Source: Actinacidiphila sp. DG2A-62
Lineage (GTDB): Bacteria; Actinomycetota; Actinomycetes; Streptomycetales; Streptomycetaceae
Length of the DNA: 64,000 bases
Direction: 5' to 3'
NCBI RefSeq assembly: GCF_035825295.1
Contig: NZ_JAYMGI010000002.1
Location: 5,881,501-5,945,500 of the forward strand
Shown here in pieces: positions 17,779 to 26,874 of the stretch. A program made the translations under genes and the position numbers. How positions within the stretch are numbered: the stretch's first letter is position 1; the number at the start of each line of letters is the position of its first letter. Under the pieces are notes generated by a model. It saw only the letters and a list, made by a program, of their open reading frames with translations. It did no database searches and had not been told where the DNA came from.

Positions 17779-18323
17779 AAGGTCGCGGTCAGCGCGTCCG
17801 CGAGGCCCGGCACCAGCTCGGGCCCGGTCAGCACCTCCGACGGCGTGTCCTTGGCGCGCAGCCGCACCGCCGACTCGCGGCTGCCGTCACGCAGCACCGC
17901 GACCGTCATCCGCACCTCCTGGCGCTCCGGGTGCCGCGCCACCCAGGACGCCAGCGCGGCGTCGTCCAGGTCCTCGGGCAGCGACGCCTCCGCCGACGGC
18001 GGCAGCATCAGCCGCTCCACCGTGAGCGCGCAGCCGGCGATCACATCCGGCCAGGCGATGGTGGCCAGGAACTCGTCCAGCGGCTGCCCCGAGGGCAGCT
18101 CGTCCTGTTCGATCGGGGTGAGCCCGCCGGACGTGTCGTCGCCGAGGCCGAGCTGCTCGGCGAGACCCGGCTCGCTGGCGCGCAGCCGCGCGGTGTCGAC
18201 CAGGGCGAACAGCCGCGCGGGCTGGTCCCAGCCCTGCCCGGACGCATAGGTGTCGATCTCGAGGACGGCCCGGGTGAGGGGGGTCGCCGCGAGCGGCGCG
18301 CCGTCGGAAGCGATGTTGGACAT
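17772..18323 (-). CDS. PPA1309 family protein
   Basis: A 183-residue protein of the actinobacterial PPA1309 family of unknown function. Recognisable segments are AVLEIDTYASGQGWDQPARLFALV, which I cite by its parts LEIDTYASGQGWD and QPARLFALV, and WPDVIAGCALTVERLMLPP. No membrane helix or signal peptide is seen. The ATG at 18321-18323 gives the usual family N-terminus; a slightly earlier ATG at 18332 is possible. The gene is divergent from the UPF0182 gene, an arrangement that is common in Streptomyces. Confidence 0.85.
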   Translation of the reverse strand: MSNIASDGAPLAATPLTRAVLEIDTYASGQGWDQPARLFALVDTARLRASEPGLAEQLGLGDDTSGGLTPIEQDELPSGQPLDEFLATIAWPDVIAGCALTVERLMLPPSAEASLPEDLDDAALASWVARHPERQEVRMTVAVLRDGSRESAVRLRAKDTPSEVLTGPELVPGLADALTATFA

Positions 18324-18357
18324 GACCCACATCCTGCCCCTTCCGGCCCCGGAATCG

Positions 18358-18383
18358 GGAACCGGCCAAAGCGTAGTTAAGTT
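18358..18383 (+). promoter_or_regulatory. Possible ECF-sigma promoter for the UPF0182 gene
   Basis: GGAAC (18358-18362), an 18-bp spacer and GTT (18381-18383) resemble ECF-type promoters, including relaxed sigma-R sites. It lies about 50 bp before the UPF0182 start. Short patterns like this also arise by chance. Confidence 0.3.
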
Positions 18384-18435
18384 GCACCAGTGGGAGCCCG
18401 ACCCGGGACACCCGCGGAAACCATGACATTTCGAG

Positions 18436-21426
18436 GTGCGCACCTTGGTATTCCAGCTGCCTGACCGCGGCGGAGGCCTGGCCCCACGGTCGGGTTTCGG
18501 CCGTCCCTCGCGGCGCGCGAGGACGCTGGTCGTCACGATCGGCGTCCTCGCCGTCGTGATGGCCGCGTTCATGGTGTTCGCCGGGTTCTGGACGGACCTG
18601 CTGTGGTACCGCTCGGTGCACTACTCCTCGGTCTTCACCACCACGATGTGGACCAGGGCCGGTCTGTTCGCCTCCTTCGGGCTGCTGATGTCGGCCGCGA
18701 TCGGTGTGAACATCTACCTGGCGCACCGGCTGCGCCCGCCGCTGAGCGCGATGTCCCCCGAGCAGCAGGGCCTGGACCGGTACCGGATGGGGGTGGCGCC
18801 GTACAAGACCTGGGTGCTGGCCGGGATCTGCACGGTGGTCGGGCTCATCGCCGGCGGATCGGCGTCGACGCACTGGCGGCTGTGGCTGCTGTACGCCAAC
18901 GCCACGCCGTTCCACCAGCGGGACCCGCAGTTCCACAAGGACGTGTCGTTCTACACCTTCGACCTGCCGTGGTACCGCTTCCTGCTGAACTTCGGCTTCG
19001 CGGCCGTGGTGCTCTCCCTGCTGGCCGCGACGCTGGTGCACTACCTATACGGCGGGCTGCGGCTGACCTCGGCCGGCGGCGGCAAGGCGACCGCCGCGGC
19101 CACCGGGCACCTGGCGGTGCTGCTCGGCCTGTTCGTGTCGCTGAAGGCGCTCGCCTACTGGCTGGACCGGTACGCGCTCGCGGTGAAATCCAGCAATCTG
19201 CGCGCCACCGGCTCCTGGACCGGCCTGCGCTACGTGGACGCCAACGCGTACCTGCCGGCCAAGACGATCCTGTTCTTCATCGCCTCGATCTGCGCGCTGC
19301 TGTTCTTCGCCACCTTGTGGCGGCGCTCGTGGACGCTGCCGCTGCTGGGCCTGGGCCTGATGGCGCTGTCCGCGGTCCTGATCGGCGGGCTGTACCCGGC
19401 GATCGTGCAGAAGTTCCAGGTGGAGCCGCACGAGGCGGCCAAGGAGGCGCCGTACATCCGGCAGAACATCGACGCGACGCGCGCCGCGTACCGCATCACC
19501 GGCGACACCGCCTCGGACTACAGCGGCACCAGCTCCGCCGACGCGCGCACCCTGCGCGCGGACACCGCCAAGGCCGCCGCGATCCGGGTGCTGGACCCCG
19601 AGGTGATGGCGCCGGCCTTCCAGCAGACGCAGCAGGGCAGCGGCTACTACTCCTTCCCCTCCACCCTCGACGTCGACCGCTACACCGTCGACGGCCGGGA
19701 GCAGGACACCGTGGTCGGGGCGCGCGAGCTGGACAGCAGCGGCATCCCGCACAAGGACTGGGTCGACGAGCACCTGAAGTACACCCACGGCTACGGCATC
19801 GTCGCGGCCAAGGGCACCGAGGTGACGGGCCCCGGCGGCTCCGGCGCCACCGGCGTCGCGGGCGGCGCCGACGCTCCCGGCGGCAAGGCCCCGGCGGGCG
19901 CGCCCGTCTACACCGAGGGCGACCTGCCGACCAGCGGCGACCTGGGCCCGTACCGGCAGCAGATCTACTTCGGCGAGCAGACCAAGCAGTACGCGATCGT
20001 CGGCGGCCCCACCAAGGAGGTGGACTACACCGCGGGCGGCAGTCAGACCACCACCTCCTACCGCGGCAGCGGCGGGGTGAGCCTGGACGACCCGGTGACG
20101 CGGGCGGCGTATGCGGTGATCTTCGGCGAGCCGCGGATCTTCTCCTCCAAGGCGGTCGGCCACGGCTCGAAGATCCTCTACAACCGCACCCCCGAGGGAC
20201 GCGTCGAGGCGGTCGCGCCCTGGCTGACCGTCGACGGGGACCCGTATCCGGCGGTGGTGCACGGCAGGGTGCAGTGGATCGTGGACGCCTACACGACCAG
20301 CGACCAGTACCCGTACTCCACCCGCACCAGCCTGGGCGGCGCCACGGCCGACTCGCGCACCGACGGGCAGCACCGGATCTCCGCGGCGCAGGACCAGGTC
20401 AACTACATCCGCAACTCCGTCAAGGCGACGGTGGACGCCTACGACGGCACCGTGAAGCTCTACCAGTGGGACACCCAGGACCCGGTGCTCACCACCTGGA
20501 TGAGGGCGTTCCCGCACACGGTGCTGCCCAGGAGCGAGGTCCCGGCGGACCTGCTGTCCCATCTGCGCTATCCGCAGGACCTGTTCAAGGTGCAGCGGGA
20601 GATGCTGACCGCCTACCACGTCACCGACCCCGGGCAGTTCTACCGGGGGGACCAGGCGTGGCAGGTGCCGGACGACCCGGCGTCGGCCTCGGGCAAGGCG
20701 GTGCCGCCGTACTACCTGAGCATGAAGATGCCCGGCCAGGACGCGCAGGCGTTCTCGCTGACCACCACCTTCACGCCGAGCGGCGGCGACACCCTCGCGG
20801 CGTACATGGCGGTGGACGCGGACGCCGCGAGCAAGGACTACGGCGCCATGCGCATCCTGCGACTGCCGCCCGGCACCCGGGCGGAGGGACCGCAACAGGC
20901 GCAGGACAACGCCGACTGCGCCTTCTCCGCCGACCTGGACGCGCTGAAACGCAAGGACTCCACGGTCCTGCGCGGCAACCTGCTGGCCGTGCCGCTGGAC
21001 GGCGGGGTGCTCTATGTGCAGCCGGTGTACGTGCGCGCCGCGAACAGCGACTATCCGGTGCTGCGCAAGGTGATGGCCGACTTCGACGGGACCCGGGCGA
21101 TGGGGGACACCCTGGACGGGGCGCTGGACGCGGTCTTCGGCACGGGGGCGCCGGCCGCTGGCCCGCCGGGCGCCACGATCAGGTCAGGCACGTCAGGTAC
21201 GTCCAGCACGTCAGGTACGTCGGGCACGTCCGGCACGCGCGCCAAGGCACCGCCCGGGGACACCCCGGCACCCACCGCCGAGCTGAAGAAGGCGCTGGCG
21301 GACGCGATGGCGGCGGCCGGCGACGAGAAGGCGGCGACGGCCGAGGGCGACGAGAAGGCGTACGCCGACGCGCACGGCCGCCTCATGGACGCCCTGCGGC
21401 GCGCCGAGGCGGCGGAAAAGCGCTGA
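18436..21426 (+). CDS. UPF0182 family multi-spanning membrane protein
   Basis: A 996-residue member of the UPF0182 family. The N-terminal ~330 residues contain about seven transmembrane helices, for example TLVVTIGVLAVVMAAFMVF and TWVLAGICTVVGLIAG. The remainder is a large, probably extracytoplasmic, domain with conserved stretches such as PYIRQNIDATRAAY and YPQDLFKVQREML. The C-terminal ~100 residues are a variable linker with in-frame SGTSGTS repeats. Function is unknown. The start at 18436 (GTG) gives a positively charged N-terminus; a TTG at 18445 is also possible. Confidence 0.9.
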   Translation: MRTLVFQLPDRGGGLAPRSGFGRPSRRARTLVVTIGVLAVVMAAFMVFAGFWTDLLWYRSVHYSSVFTTTMWTRAGLFASFGLLMSAAIGVNIYLAHRLRPPLSAMSPEQQGLDRYRMGVAPYKTWVLAGICTVVGLIAGGSASTHWRLWLLYANATPFHQRDPQFHKDVSFYTFDLPWYRFLLNFGFAAVVLSLLAATLVHYLYGGLRLTSAGGGKATAAATGHLAVLLGLFVSLKALAYWLDRYALAVKSSNLRATGSWTGLRYVDANAYLPAKTILFFIASICALLFFATLWRRSWTLPLLGLGLMALSAVLIGGLYPAIVQKFQVEPHEAAKEAPYIRQNIDATRAAYRITGDTASDYSGTSSADARTLRADTAKAAAIRVLDPEVMAPAFQQTQQGSGYYSFPSTLDVDRYTVDGREQDTVVGARELDSSGIPHKDWVDEHLKYTHGYGIVAAKGTEVTGPGGSGATGVAGGADAPGGKAPAGAPVYTEGDLPTSGDLGPYRQQIYFGEQTKQYAIVGGPTKEVDYTAGGSQTTTSYRGSGGVSLDDPVTRAAYAVIFGEPRIFSSKAVGHGSKILYNRTPEGRVEAVAPWLTVDGDPYPAVVHGRVQWIVDAYTTSDQYPYSTRTSLGGATADSRTDGQHRISAAQDQVNYIRNSVKATVDAYDGTVKLYQWDTQDPVLTTWMRAFPHTVLPRSEVPADLLSHLRYPQDLFKVQREMLTAYHVTDPGQFYRGDQAWQVPDDPASASGKAVPPYYLSMKMPGQDAQAFSLTTTFTPSGGDTLAAYMAVDADAASKDYGAMRILRLPPGTRAEGPQQAQDNADCAFSADLDALKRKDSTVLRGNLLAVPLDGGVLYVQPVYVRAANSDYPVLRKVMADFDGTRAMGDTLDGALDAVFGTGAPAAGPPGATIRSGTSGTSSTSGTSGTSGTRAKAPPGDTPAPTAELKKALADAMAAAGDEKAATAEGDEKAYADAHGRLMDALRRAEAAEKR

Positions 21427-21465
21427 TCTTGGCCACCCGCGCCGTGGTACGGTTGTCACACACGA

Positions 21466-21539
21466 CGCGGGGTGGAGCAGCTCGGTAGCTCGCTGGGCTC
21501 ATAACCCAGAGGTCGCAGGTTCAAATCCTGTCCCCGCTA
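21466..21539 (+). tRNA. Initiator tRNA-fMet (CAT), copy 1
   Basis: A 74-nt cloverleaf with anticodon CAT in the loop of CTGGGCTCATAACCCAG. It is an initiator: the anticodon stem has three consecutive G-C pairs (GGG/CCC), and the first acceptor pair is mismatched (C1 with U72). The T-loop region is GGTTCAAATCC. CCA is not encoded. A strong terminator follows directly. Confidence 0.95.
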
Positions 21540-21544
21540 CTGCA

Positions 21545-21582
21545 CGAAGAGGCCCGGAGTCAACCGACTCCGGGCCTCTTCG
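21545..21582 (+). terminator. Terminator after tRNA-fMet copy 1
   Basis: A perfect 17-bp stem (21545-21561 with 21566-21582) with an AACC loop, starting 5 bp after the tRNA. Confidence 0.9.
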
Positions 21583-21707
21583 CTTGTTCGTGGGAAGATC
21601 GCGGAAGCGCGTTTGGTGTGACGCCTTGTCGGGAAGTCGACAAAACGCTGAAGTGACCGTGCCGGTTGCGGTATACCAGGTGTACGCCGGTATCAGGTGG
21701 TGCGACG

Positions 21708-23783
21708 ATGGAGCTCATGGGGGATGGTGCACGACTGCTGAACGCTCGTCAGATCCGCGAAGGGCGCGGGTCCGCGAGCGGGTCGGCGACGCCCGGGGCG
21801 GGGGAGGCCAAGCCCCCGACCGTGGCGGAGCTGCTGCCCGCGCCGCGCGCCTCGCAGGACGCCCGCGACCGCGCCGCGGCGGCCCCCGGCGGCCCGCGGG
21901 CCGCCGTTCCCGCAACCGTCCTGGACGCGGCGGCCGGTGACAGGCCGTCGGGCGCCTACCCGCGCACCGCGGCGGACACCGGCGCGAGCACCGGTGCCGA
22001 GGGCGCCGCGCCCGTGCTGCTCAGCGAACTGCCCGACGAGGACACCCTCGCGCTGCGCGAGGAGGCCGAGATCGAGGCGCGGCACCGGCGCGCCGCCGAG
22101 CAGGGCGACCCGGCCGCGATGAGCGCGCTCGGCACGCTGCTGCTGCGCCGCGGCGACCTCGACGGCGCCGAGCCGTACCTGCGCGAGGCCGTGCGGTACG
22201 GCGACCGCGCCGCCGCCAACAACCTTGCCCTACTGCTGCACCAGCGCGGGTACGCCGACGAGGCGGCCGGCTGGTGGCGGATCGCCGCGGTGGCCGGCTC
22301 CGCGCCGGCCGCGCACGCCCTGGGCCGGCACTACCGCGAGCGCGGCGATGAGCCCGGCGCCGAGTACTGGCTGCGCCAGGCCGCCGAGTCCGGCCACACG
22401 CTGGGCGCGTACGCGCTGGCCGACCTGCTGGACCACCGGCGGGACGTCGGCGCCGAGCGCTGGTTCCGGGCCGCCGCGGAGCACGGGCACCGCGAGGCGT
22501 CCTACCGGCTGGCCAGGATCTGCGCGGAGCGCGGCGAGGACCGCGAAGCCGAGCAGTGGTACCGCCAGGCCGCCGCGCGCCGGCACCGCCGCGCCGCGCT
22601 GCGCCTGGGCACCCTCCTGGAGGAGCGCGGCGAGACCAAGGAGGCCAAGCACTGGTACCTGACCGCGGCGCGGGACGGCGAGGCGCGCGCGGCCTGCGCG
22701 CTGGCCTTCCTGCTGCGCGACGAGGGCGACGTCGACCAGGCCGCCACCTGGTGGCGCCGCGCCGCCCAGGCCGGCGACGGCAACGCGGCGAACGCGCTGG
22801 GCGCGCTGCACGCGCAGGAGGGCGAGACGCAGACCGCGGAGCGCTGGTACCGCACCGCGATGGAGGCCGGCGACGTCAACGGCGCGTACAACCTCGGCCT
22901 GCTGTGCGCGGGCCAGGGCCGCTCGGTGCAGGCCGAGCAGTGGTACCGCAAGGCCGCGTACGCCGGGCACCGCGAGGCGGCGAACGCGCTGGCGGTGCTG
23001 CTGCTCCAGCGCGGTGACGCGGCCGGCGCGGAGCCGTGGTTCTCCAAGGCGGCCGAGGCGGGCAGCATCGACGCGGCCTTCAACCTCGGCATCCTGCACG
23101 CGGGGCGCGGCGAGGAGGCGGCGGCGCGCGGCTGGTACGAGCGGGCGGCTGCGGCGGGGCACGCCGAGGCGGCGCTCCAGGTGGCCATAGCGCTGCAGCG
23201 CGAGGGCGACCTGCACGGCGCCGAGCGGCACCTGCGGTGCGCGGCCGGCGGCGGCAGCCCCGAGGCGGCGTTCCGGCTCGGCACGCTGCTGGGCGCGGCG
23301 GCGCGCGGCGAGGGCCGCGTCGGCGCCGGCGGTACGGCCGACGAGGCCGGTACGGGCCCGGGTACGGCTGCGGGCGCCGCGGCGGCGGTCGAGGCGGAGG
23401 AGTGGTACGAGCGGGCGGCCCGGCAGGGGCACCGCCGTGCGCAGGTCCGGCTGGGCATGTGCGCGGCGCGGCGCGGCGACGTCGAGGAGGCGGCGCAGTG
23501 GTACCGGCTCGCGGCGGAGGCGGGGTCGCGCAACGGCGCGTTCAACCTCGGGCTGCTGCTGGCCCGGCAGGGCAGCGAGCCGGAGGCGACGCTGTGGTGG
23601 ACCCGTGCGGCAGAGGCGGGGCACGGCCGGGCGGCGCTGCGGCTGGCGCTGCTCGCGGCGCGGCGCGGGGCGCTGGCCGAGGCGCAGCAGTGGTGTGCGC
23701 GGGCCATCGCCAACGGCCCGGCCGAGGTGGCGGAGCGGGCGGCGCGGCTCACCGACGCGGTGGCGCACGAGCTGACGGCGTAA
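21708..23783 (+). CDS. Sel1/TPR repeat protein
   Basis: A 691-residue protein made of about 15 Sel1-like tetratricopeptide repeats from residue ~125 to the end. Repeats have the pattern A..LG.L...RGD...AE.WYR.AA..GH, for example AEQWYRKAAYAGHREAANAL. The first 120 residues are Ala/Pro/Arg-rich and probably disordered. Such repeats form an alpha-solenoid that serves as a protein-protein scaffold. No signal peptide is seen. The ATG at 21708 is used; the ATG at 21717 is also possible. It lies between the two initiator tRNA genes. Confidence 0.88.
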   Translation: MELMGDGARLLNARQIREGRGSASGSATPGAGEAKPPTVAELLPAPRASQDARDRAAAAPGGPRAAVPATVLDAAAGDRPSGAYPRTAADTGASTGAEGAAPVLLSELPDEDTLALREEAEIEARHRRAAEQGDPAAMSALGTLLLRRGDLDGAEPYLREAVRYGDRAAANNLALLLHQRGYADEAAGWWRIAAVAGSAPAAHALGRHYRERGDEPGAEYWLRQAAESGHTLGAYALADLLDHRRDVGAERWFRAAAEHGHREASYRLARICAERGEDREAEQWYRQAAARRHRRAALRLGTLLEERGETKEAKHWYLTAARDGEARAACALAFLLRDEGDVDQAATWWRRAAQAGDGNAANALGALHAQEGETQTAERWYRTAMEAGDVNGAYNLGLLCAGQGRSVQAEQWYRKAAYAGHREAANALAVLLLQRGDAAGAEPWFSKAAEAGSIDAAFNLGILHAGRGEEAAARGWYERAAAAGHAEAALQVAIALQREGDLHGAERHLRCAAGGGSPEAAFRLGTLLGAAARGEGRVGAGGTADEAGTGPGTAAGAAAAVEAEEWYERAARQGHRRAQVRLGMCAARRGDVEEAAQWYRLAAEAGSRNGAFNLGLLLARQGSEPEATLWWTRAAEAGHGRAALRLALLAARRGALAEAQQWCARAIANGPAEVAERAARLTDAVAHELTA

Positions 23784-23810
23784 CGCCGTCGGGTTGCGGG
23801 GCGTTCAGCA

Positions 23811-24130
23811 TCTGCCCCGGTTCGCCCGTCGCGGTCTGCGGGTTCGTGGGTGGTTGGTGGCGCCGTTCCTCGCGCCCCTTGCGGGGTGCGTCTGCCCGGG
23901 GTTGCTTGTTGCGGTCTGCGGGTTCGTGGGTAATTGGTGGCGCCGTTCCTCGCGCCCCTTGCGGGTCGGGTCTGCCCCGGGTTGCTTGTTGCGGGCCGCG
24001 GGTTCGTGGGTGGTTGGTGGCGCCGTTCCTCGCGCCCCTTGCGGGTCGGGTCTGCCCCGGGTCGCTCGTTGCGGGCCGCGGGTTCGTGGGTGGTTGGTCG
24101 CGCCGTTCCTCGCGCCCCTTGCGGGGTGCG
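23811..24130. repeat. Four-copy 80-bp tandem repeat
   Basis: The unit contains GGTTCGTGGGTGGTTGGTGG at 23841 and again at exact 80-bp steps (23921, 24001, 24081), with a few substitutions per copy. Each unit also contains CGCCGTTCCTCGCGCCCCTT. Similar GC-rich intergenic elements are widespread in Streptomyces. The stretch from 23784 to 24176 holds no gene. Confidence 0.9.
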
Positions 24131-24176
24131 GGGATTTGGTGGTGAGGTGCGGGAGCACGTATGGTGGGGGCATCGA

Positions 24177-24250
24177 CGCGGGGTGGAGCAGCTCGGTAGC
24201 TCGCTGGGCTCATAACCCAGAGGTCGCAGGTTCAAATCCTGTCCCCGCTA
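24177..24250 (+). tRNA. Initiator tRNA-fMet (CAT), copy 2
   Basis: Identical over all 74 nt to the copy at 21466-21539, with the same initiator features (C1 opposite U72, GGG/CCC in the anticodon stem). It is also followed by a hairpin terminator and carries no encoded CCA. The flanking sequence is unrelated apart from a short GACGCGGG context. Confidence 0.95.
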
Positions 24251-24256
24251 CTGATG

Positions 24257-24290
24257 AGAGGGCCCGGAGGCACACGCTTCCGGGCCCTCT
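24257..24290 (+). terminator. Terminator after tRNA-fMet copy 2
   Basis: A 14-bp stem with one G-T wobble (24257-24270 with 24277-24290) and a CACACG loop, starting 7 bp after the tRNA. Confidence 0.85.
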
Positions 24291-24425
24291 TCGCGTCGGG
24301 GAGGGCGTGGCGGCGCGCCGCGGAGCGCGGGCGCATCCGCGAGGTTGTCCTGGGTTCGGGTTGAATCCGGCAAAGTCGCGGTGAAGCCGCTTGGTCCGCG
24401 CCGACCGAGCCGAGATGCTGGACCC

Positions 24426-25847
24426 ATGCTGCGCAGACCACGGGGGCCTGGCCGGGCCCGCGGTCCGGCCGATCCCGGCCGGTGGGCGGGCTGGTGCGCC
24501 GCCGCCCTGGACGGCCGTCCGGAGAGCGTCACCGCCCTGCTCGCCCACCTGCGCGCCGCGGACCGCGCCGCGCAGAGCCGTACCCACGACCGCGCCGCCG
24601 CCGTGGACGCGGTGGCCGCCGCGCCGGCCCGCCTGCTGCTGCTCCTGGACCGGTACGCGCGCCCCCGCGCGCCCGCGACCGGCCCGGCGGGTCCCCTGCA
24701 CCTGCTGCTGACCTCGCTGGACGCGGACGGCCGGGTGCGCGAGCAGGCCGTCGTGGGTCTGGCGAGCACCGGCGGTCCGCTCGCCGCGGCGCTGCTGGCG
24801 CTGCGCACCGCCGACCACGTGCCGGAGGTCGGCGCGCGGGCCGCCGCCGCGCTGGCGCTGCGCACCGCCCCCGACGAGGTGGCCGCCGCCGTGCCGGTGC
24901 TGCTGGGCCTGGGCAGGCGGGTGCGCGGCGGGGCGGCGCTGGCCGCGTACCGCGCGGTGCTCGCCGAGCCGCCGCACCGGCGCGCGGTGCGCGCGCTGGC
25001 CGTCGCCGCCGACCCCGACACCCGCAGGTTCGGCGTGGAACTCGCCCTGGACCTGGGCGAGTACGTCCGCGGCGACCTGCTGCGCGCCGCGCTGTACGAC
25101 CGCGACCAGGTGTGCCGCAGGCTGTGCGCGCAGCGGCTGCTGGAGATCGACCCGGAGCAGGCCGGACCGCTGCTCGGCGCCGGCGGCGCGGGCGTGCGGG
25201 AACTGGCGGTGGCGGCGCTGCCGGGCGACGTGCCGGCCAAGCGGCTGGTGCCGCTGCTCGCCGACCGCGCCCGGATGGTGCGGGCGCAGGCCCGCTGGCA
25301 GCTCTACCAGCGCGGTGAGCCGCCGGCCGGGGTGTACCGCAGGGAGCTGGAGAAGGCGCTGGCCGGCAAGGCGGGGGTGCGCACCCGGCTGCTCGCGGGG
25401 CTGGTGGCCGGCCTGGGGGAGTGCGGCGAGACCGCGGACGCCGCGCTGCTCGCCCGGCTGCTCGGCGACGGGCGCCCCGCGGTGCGCCGGGCCGCCGCCC
25501 GCGCGCTGACCAGGATCGCCAGGGCGGAGGACCTGCCGCCGCTGCTGGGACCGCTGGCCAACGACCCGGACCCGGGCGTGGCCCGCGAGGTGTTCGAGGG
25601 CCTGGCCAGGGCGCCGCACGGGGTGCTGCCGGAGACGCTGTGGATCGGCCGGACCCGTACCGAGCCGGCCGTACGCTCCCTGGCCGCGCGGATCGAGGAG
25701 CGGCAGCGGGCGGCCAGGGCCGCGGCGCCGGCGGCCGGGGACGTCTCGGGGACGTCCGGGGCCTCAGCGCCCGGCGGCGCCGGAGCACCGGCGGCCTCGG
25801 CCGGCGCGGGCGCTCAGCGGGCGCAGTCCGGGCACAGCCCCCGGTAG
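24426..25847 (+). CDS. HEAT-repeat protein
   Basis: A 473-residue alpha-solenoid protein with repeated two-helix units, for example DADGRVREQAVVGLAS, GDGRPAVRRAAARALTRIA and NDPDPGVAREVFEGLA. HEAT repeats mediate protein or nucleic-acid contacts, and no catalytic motif is seen. The ATG at 24426 begins MLRRPRG; an upstream ATG in frame at 24345 lies close to the tRNA terminator and is less likely. Its C-terminal Ala/Gly/Ser-rich tail overlaps the convergent Fur gene by 34 bp. Confidence 0.8.
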   Translation: MLRRPRGPGRARGPADPGRWAGWCAAALDGRPESVTALLAHLRAADRAAQSRTHDRAAAVDAVAAAPARLLLLLDRYARPRAPATGPAGPLHLLLTSLDADGRVREQAVVGLASTGGPLAAALLALRTADHVPEVGARAAAALALRTAPDEVAAAVPVLLGLGRRVRGGAALAAYRAVLAEPPHRRAVRALAVAADPDTRRFGVELALDLGEYVRGDLLRAALYDRDQVCRRLCAQRLLEIDPEQAGPLLGAGGAGVRELAVAALPGDVPAKRLVPLLADRARMVRAQARWQLYQRGEPPAGVYRRELEKALAGKAGVRTRLLAGLVAGLGECGETADAALLARLLGDGRPAVRRAAARALTRIARAEDLPPLLGPLANDPDPGVAREVFEGLARAPHGVLPETLWIGRTRTEPAVRSLAARIEERQRAARAAAPAAGDVSGTSGASAPGGAGAPAASAGAGAQRAQSGHSPR

Positions 25848-26227
25848 GTGACCTCGACCGCGGAGACGGTGAAGCCGAACCGCTCGGCGGCCGGCAGCGC
25901 GGCGAGCGGGTCGCCGTCCGGGTGGACGTCGCGGATCGCGCCGCAGGAGGAGCAGACCAGGTGCTGGTGCGGCCGGTGCGCGTTGGGGTCGTACCGCTTG
26001 GCGCGGCCGTCCGTGGCGACCTCGATGACCTCGCCGATGCCGACCATCTCGCCGAGCGTGTTGTAGACGGTGGCGCGGGAGATCTCCGGCAGCCGCGCGA
26101 TGGCACGGGCGTGCACCTCGTCGGCGGTCAGGTGCACGTGCTCGCCGTCCAGGACCTCCGCCACGACACGCCGCTGCGCGGTCAACCGCCAGCCGCGTTC
26201 GCGCAGTCGTTCCAGCAGGTCGCTCAT
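25814..26227 (-). CDS. Fur-family (PerR/CatR-like) metalloregulator
   Basis: A 137-residue Fur-family repressor. The winged-helix DNA-binding part spans residues 1-80, with the recognition segment PEISRATVYNTLGEM. The metal-binding part contains HRPHQHLVC. The two structural-zinc CxxC pairs (CSSCG and CPDC) are typical of PerR/CatR-like peroxide sensors. A perfect palindrome TTGGACTATGTCCAA lies upstream at 26310-26324 and is the likely operator. In many Streptomyces a regulator like this sits beside a catalase gene; none is present here. Confidence 0.9.
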   Translation of the reverse strand: MSDLLERLRERGWRLTAQRRVVAEVLDGEHVHLTADEVHARAIARLPEISRATVYNTLGEMVGIGEVIEVATDGRAKRYDPNAHRPHQHLVCSSCGAIRDVHPDGDPLAALPAAERFGFTVSAVEVTYRGLCPDCAR

Positions 26228-26304
26228 GCGTTCAGCGTAGCAGTGGTGCCCCGGCCGGGCTGATGTCGTCCGTTCTTGATCGGACTCTTGTCCTACTCGG
26301 ACTC

Positions 26305-26332
26305 TTGACTTGGACTATGTCCAATGTACGAT
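26305..26332 (+). promoter_or_regulatory. Rightward promoter overlapping a Fur/PerR-like palindrome
   Basis: TTGACT (26305-26310) and TACGAT (26327-26332) are separated by 16 bp. The perfect inverted repeat TTGGAC-TAT-GTCCAA (26310-26324) fills the spacer. The promoter points away from the Fur gene, but no rightward gene follows before the CBS gene. Between 26333 and 26459 I see no coding sequence. Confidence 0.55.
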
Positions 26333-26459
26333 CTGCTCCGACGGCCGCCGCGGCCGAGGTTGCTCTCCGCGGCGGGCGCCGACCGCGGCAAGCGGCCGTC
26401 CGCCGCGCTTCCAGGCCCTGCGCGCCGGACGGACCGCTTGACCGCGAAGACTTGGCGGG

Positions 26460-26852
26460 CTACGCCGGGACCGCCGTGTGGGACGGGCTCCAGCAGCAAA
26501 CGATGTCCCGTACGGAGACCACCCCGACCGGGTCGCGGCCGTCGAGGACGATCAGGTGGCGGAAGCCGCCGCGGACCATCGCGGCGGCGGCCTCGTCGAG
26601 GGTCCAGCGCGGGGCGGCGAAGACGACGTCGGTGGTGGTGTGGGCGTGGGCGGCCTCGGCGTCCGGGTCCAGGCCCGCGCCGATCGCGTTGAGCACGTCG
26701 CGCTCGGTCAGGATGCCGAGGCCGGCGGTGTCGGGGTCCAGGACGATGGCCGCGCCGACCCTGCGGGCGGACATCAGCTGGGCGGCCTGGCGGAGGGTGT
26801 GGGCGGGGCCGATGGTCAGAACCACTGTGCTCATCGCGTCGCGGACCAGCAT
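26460..26852 (-). CDS. Two-CBS-domain protein
   Basis: A 130-residue protein with two CBS motifs: LVRDAMSTVVLTIGPAHTL to ILTERDVLNAI (residues 2-60), and HAHTTTDVVFAAPRWTLDE to GVVSVRDIVC (residues ~70-122). Paired CBS domains form a Bateman module that usually senses adenine nucleotides. Stand-alone forms like this are common in Streptomyces and their partners are unknown. The ATG at 26850-26852 has GGAGG upstream at 26862-26866. Three TTCACA repeats precede it. Confidence 0.88.
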   Translation of the reverse strand: MLVRDAMSTVVLTIGPAHTLRQAAQLMSARRVGAAIVLDPDTAGLGILTERDVLNAIGAGLDPDAEAAHAHTTTDVVFAAPRWTLDEAAAAMVRGGFRHLIVLDGRDPVGVVSVRDIVCCWSPSHTAVPA

Positions 26853-26874
26853 GAGGGATACCTCCGTGAACGCA

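Noticed and set aside
23811..24130. CRISPR array
   Set aside because: The 80-bp units are directly tandem with no unique spacers and there are no cas genes.
26333..26459. A short rightward ORF after the Fur-type promoter
   Set aside because: The open frame overlaps the promoter itself, has no RBS and shows no recognisable sequence.
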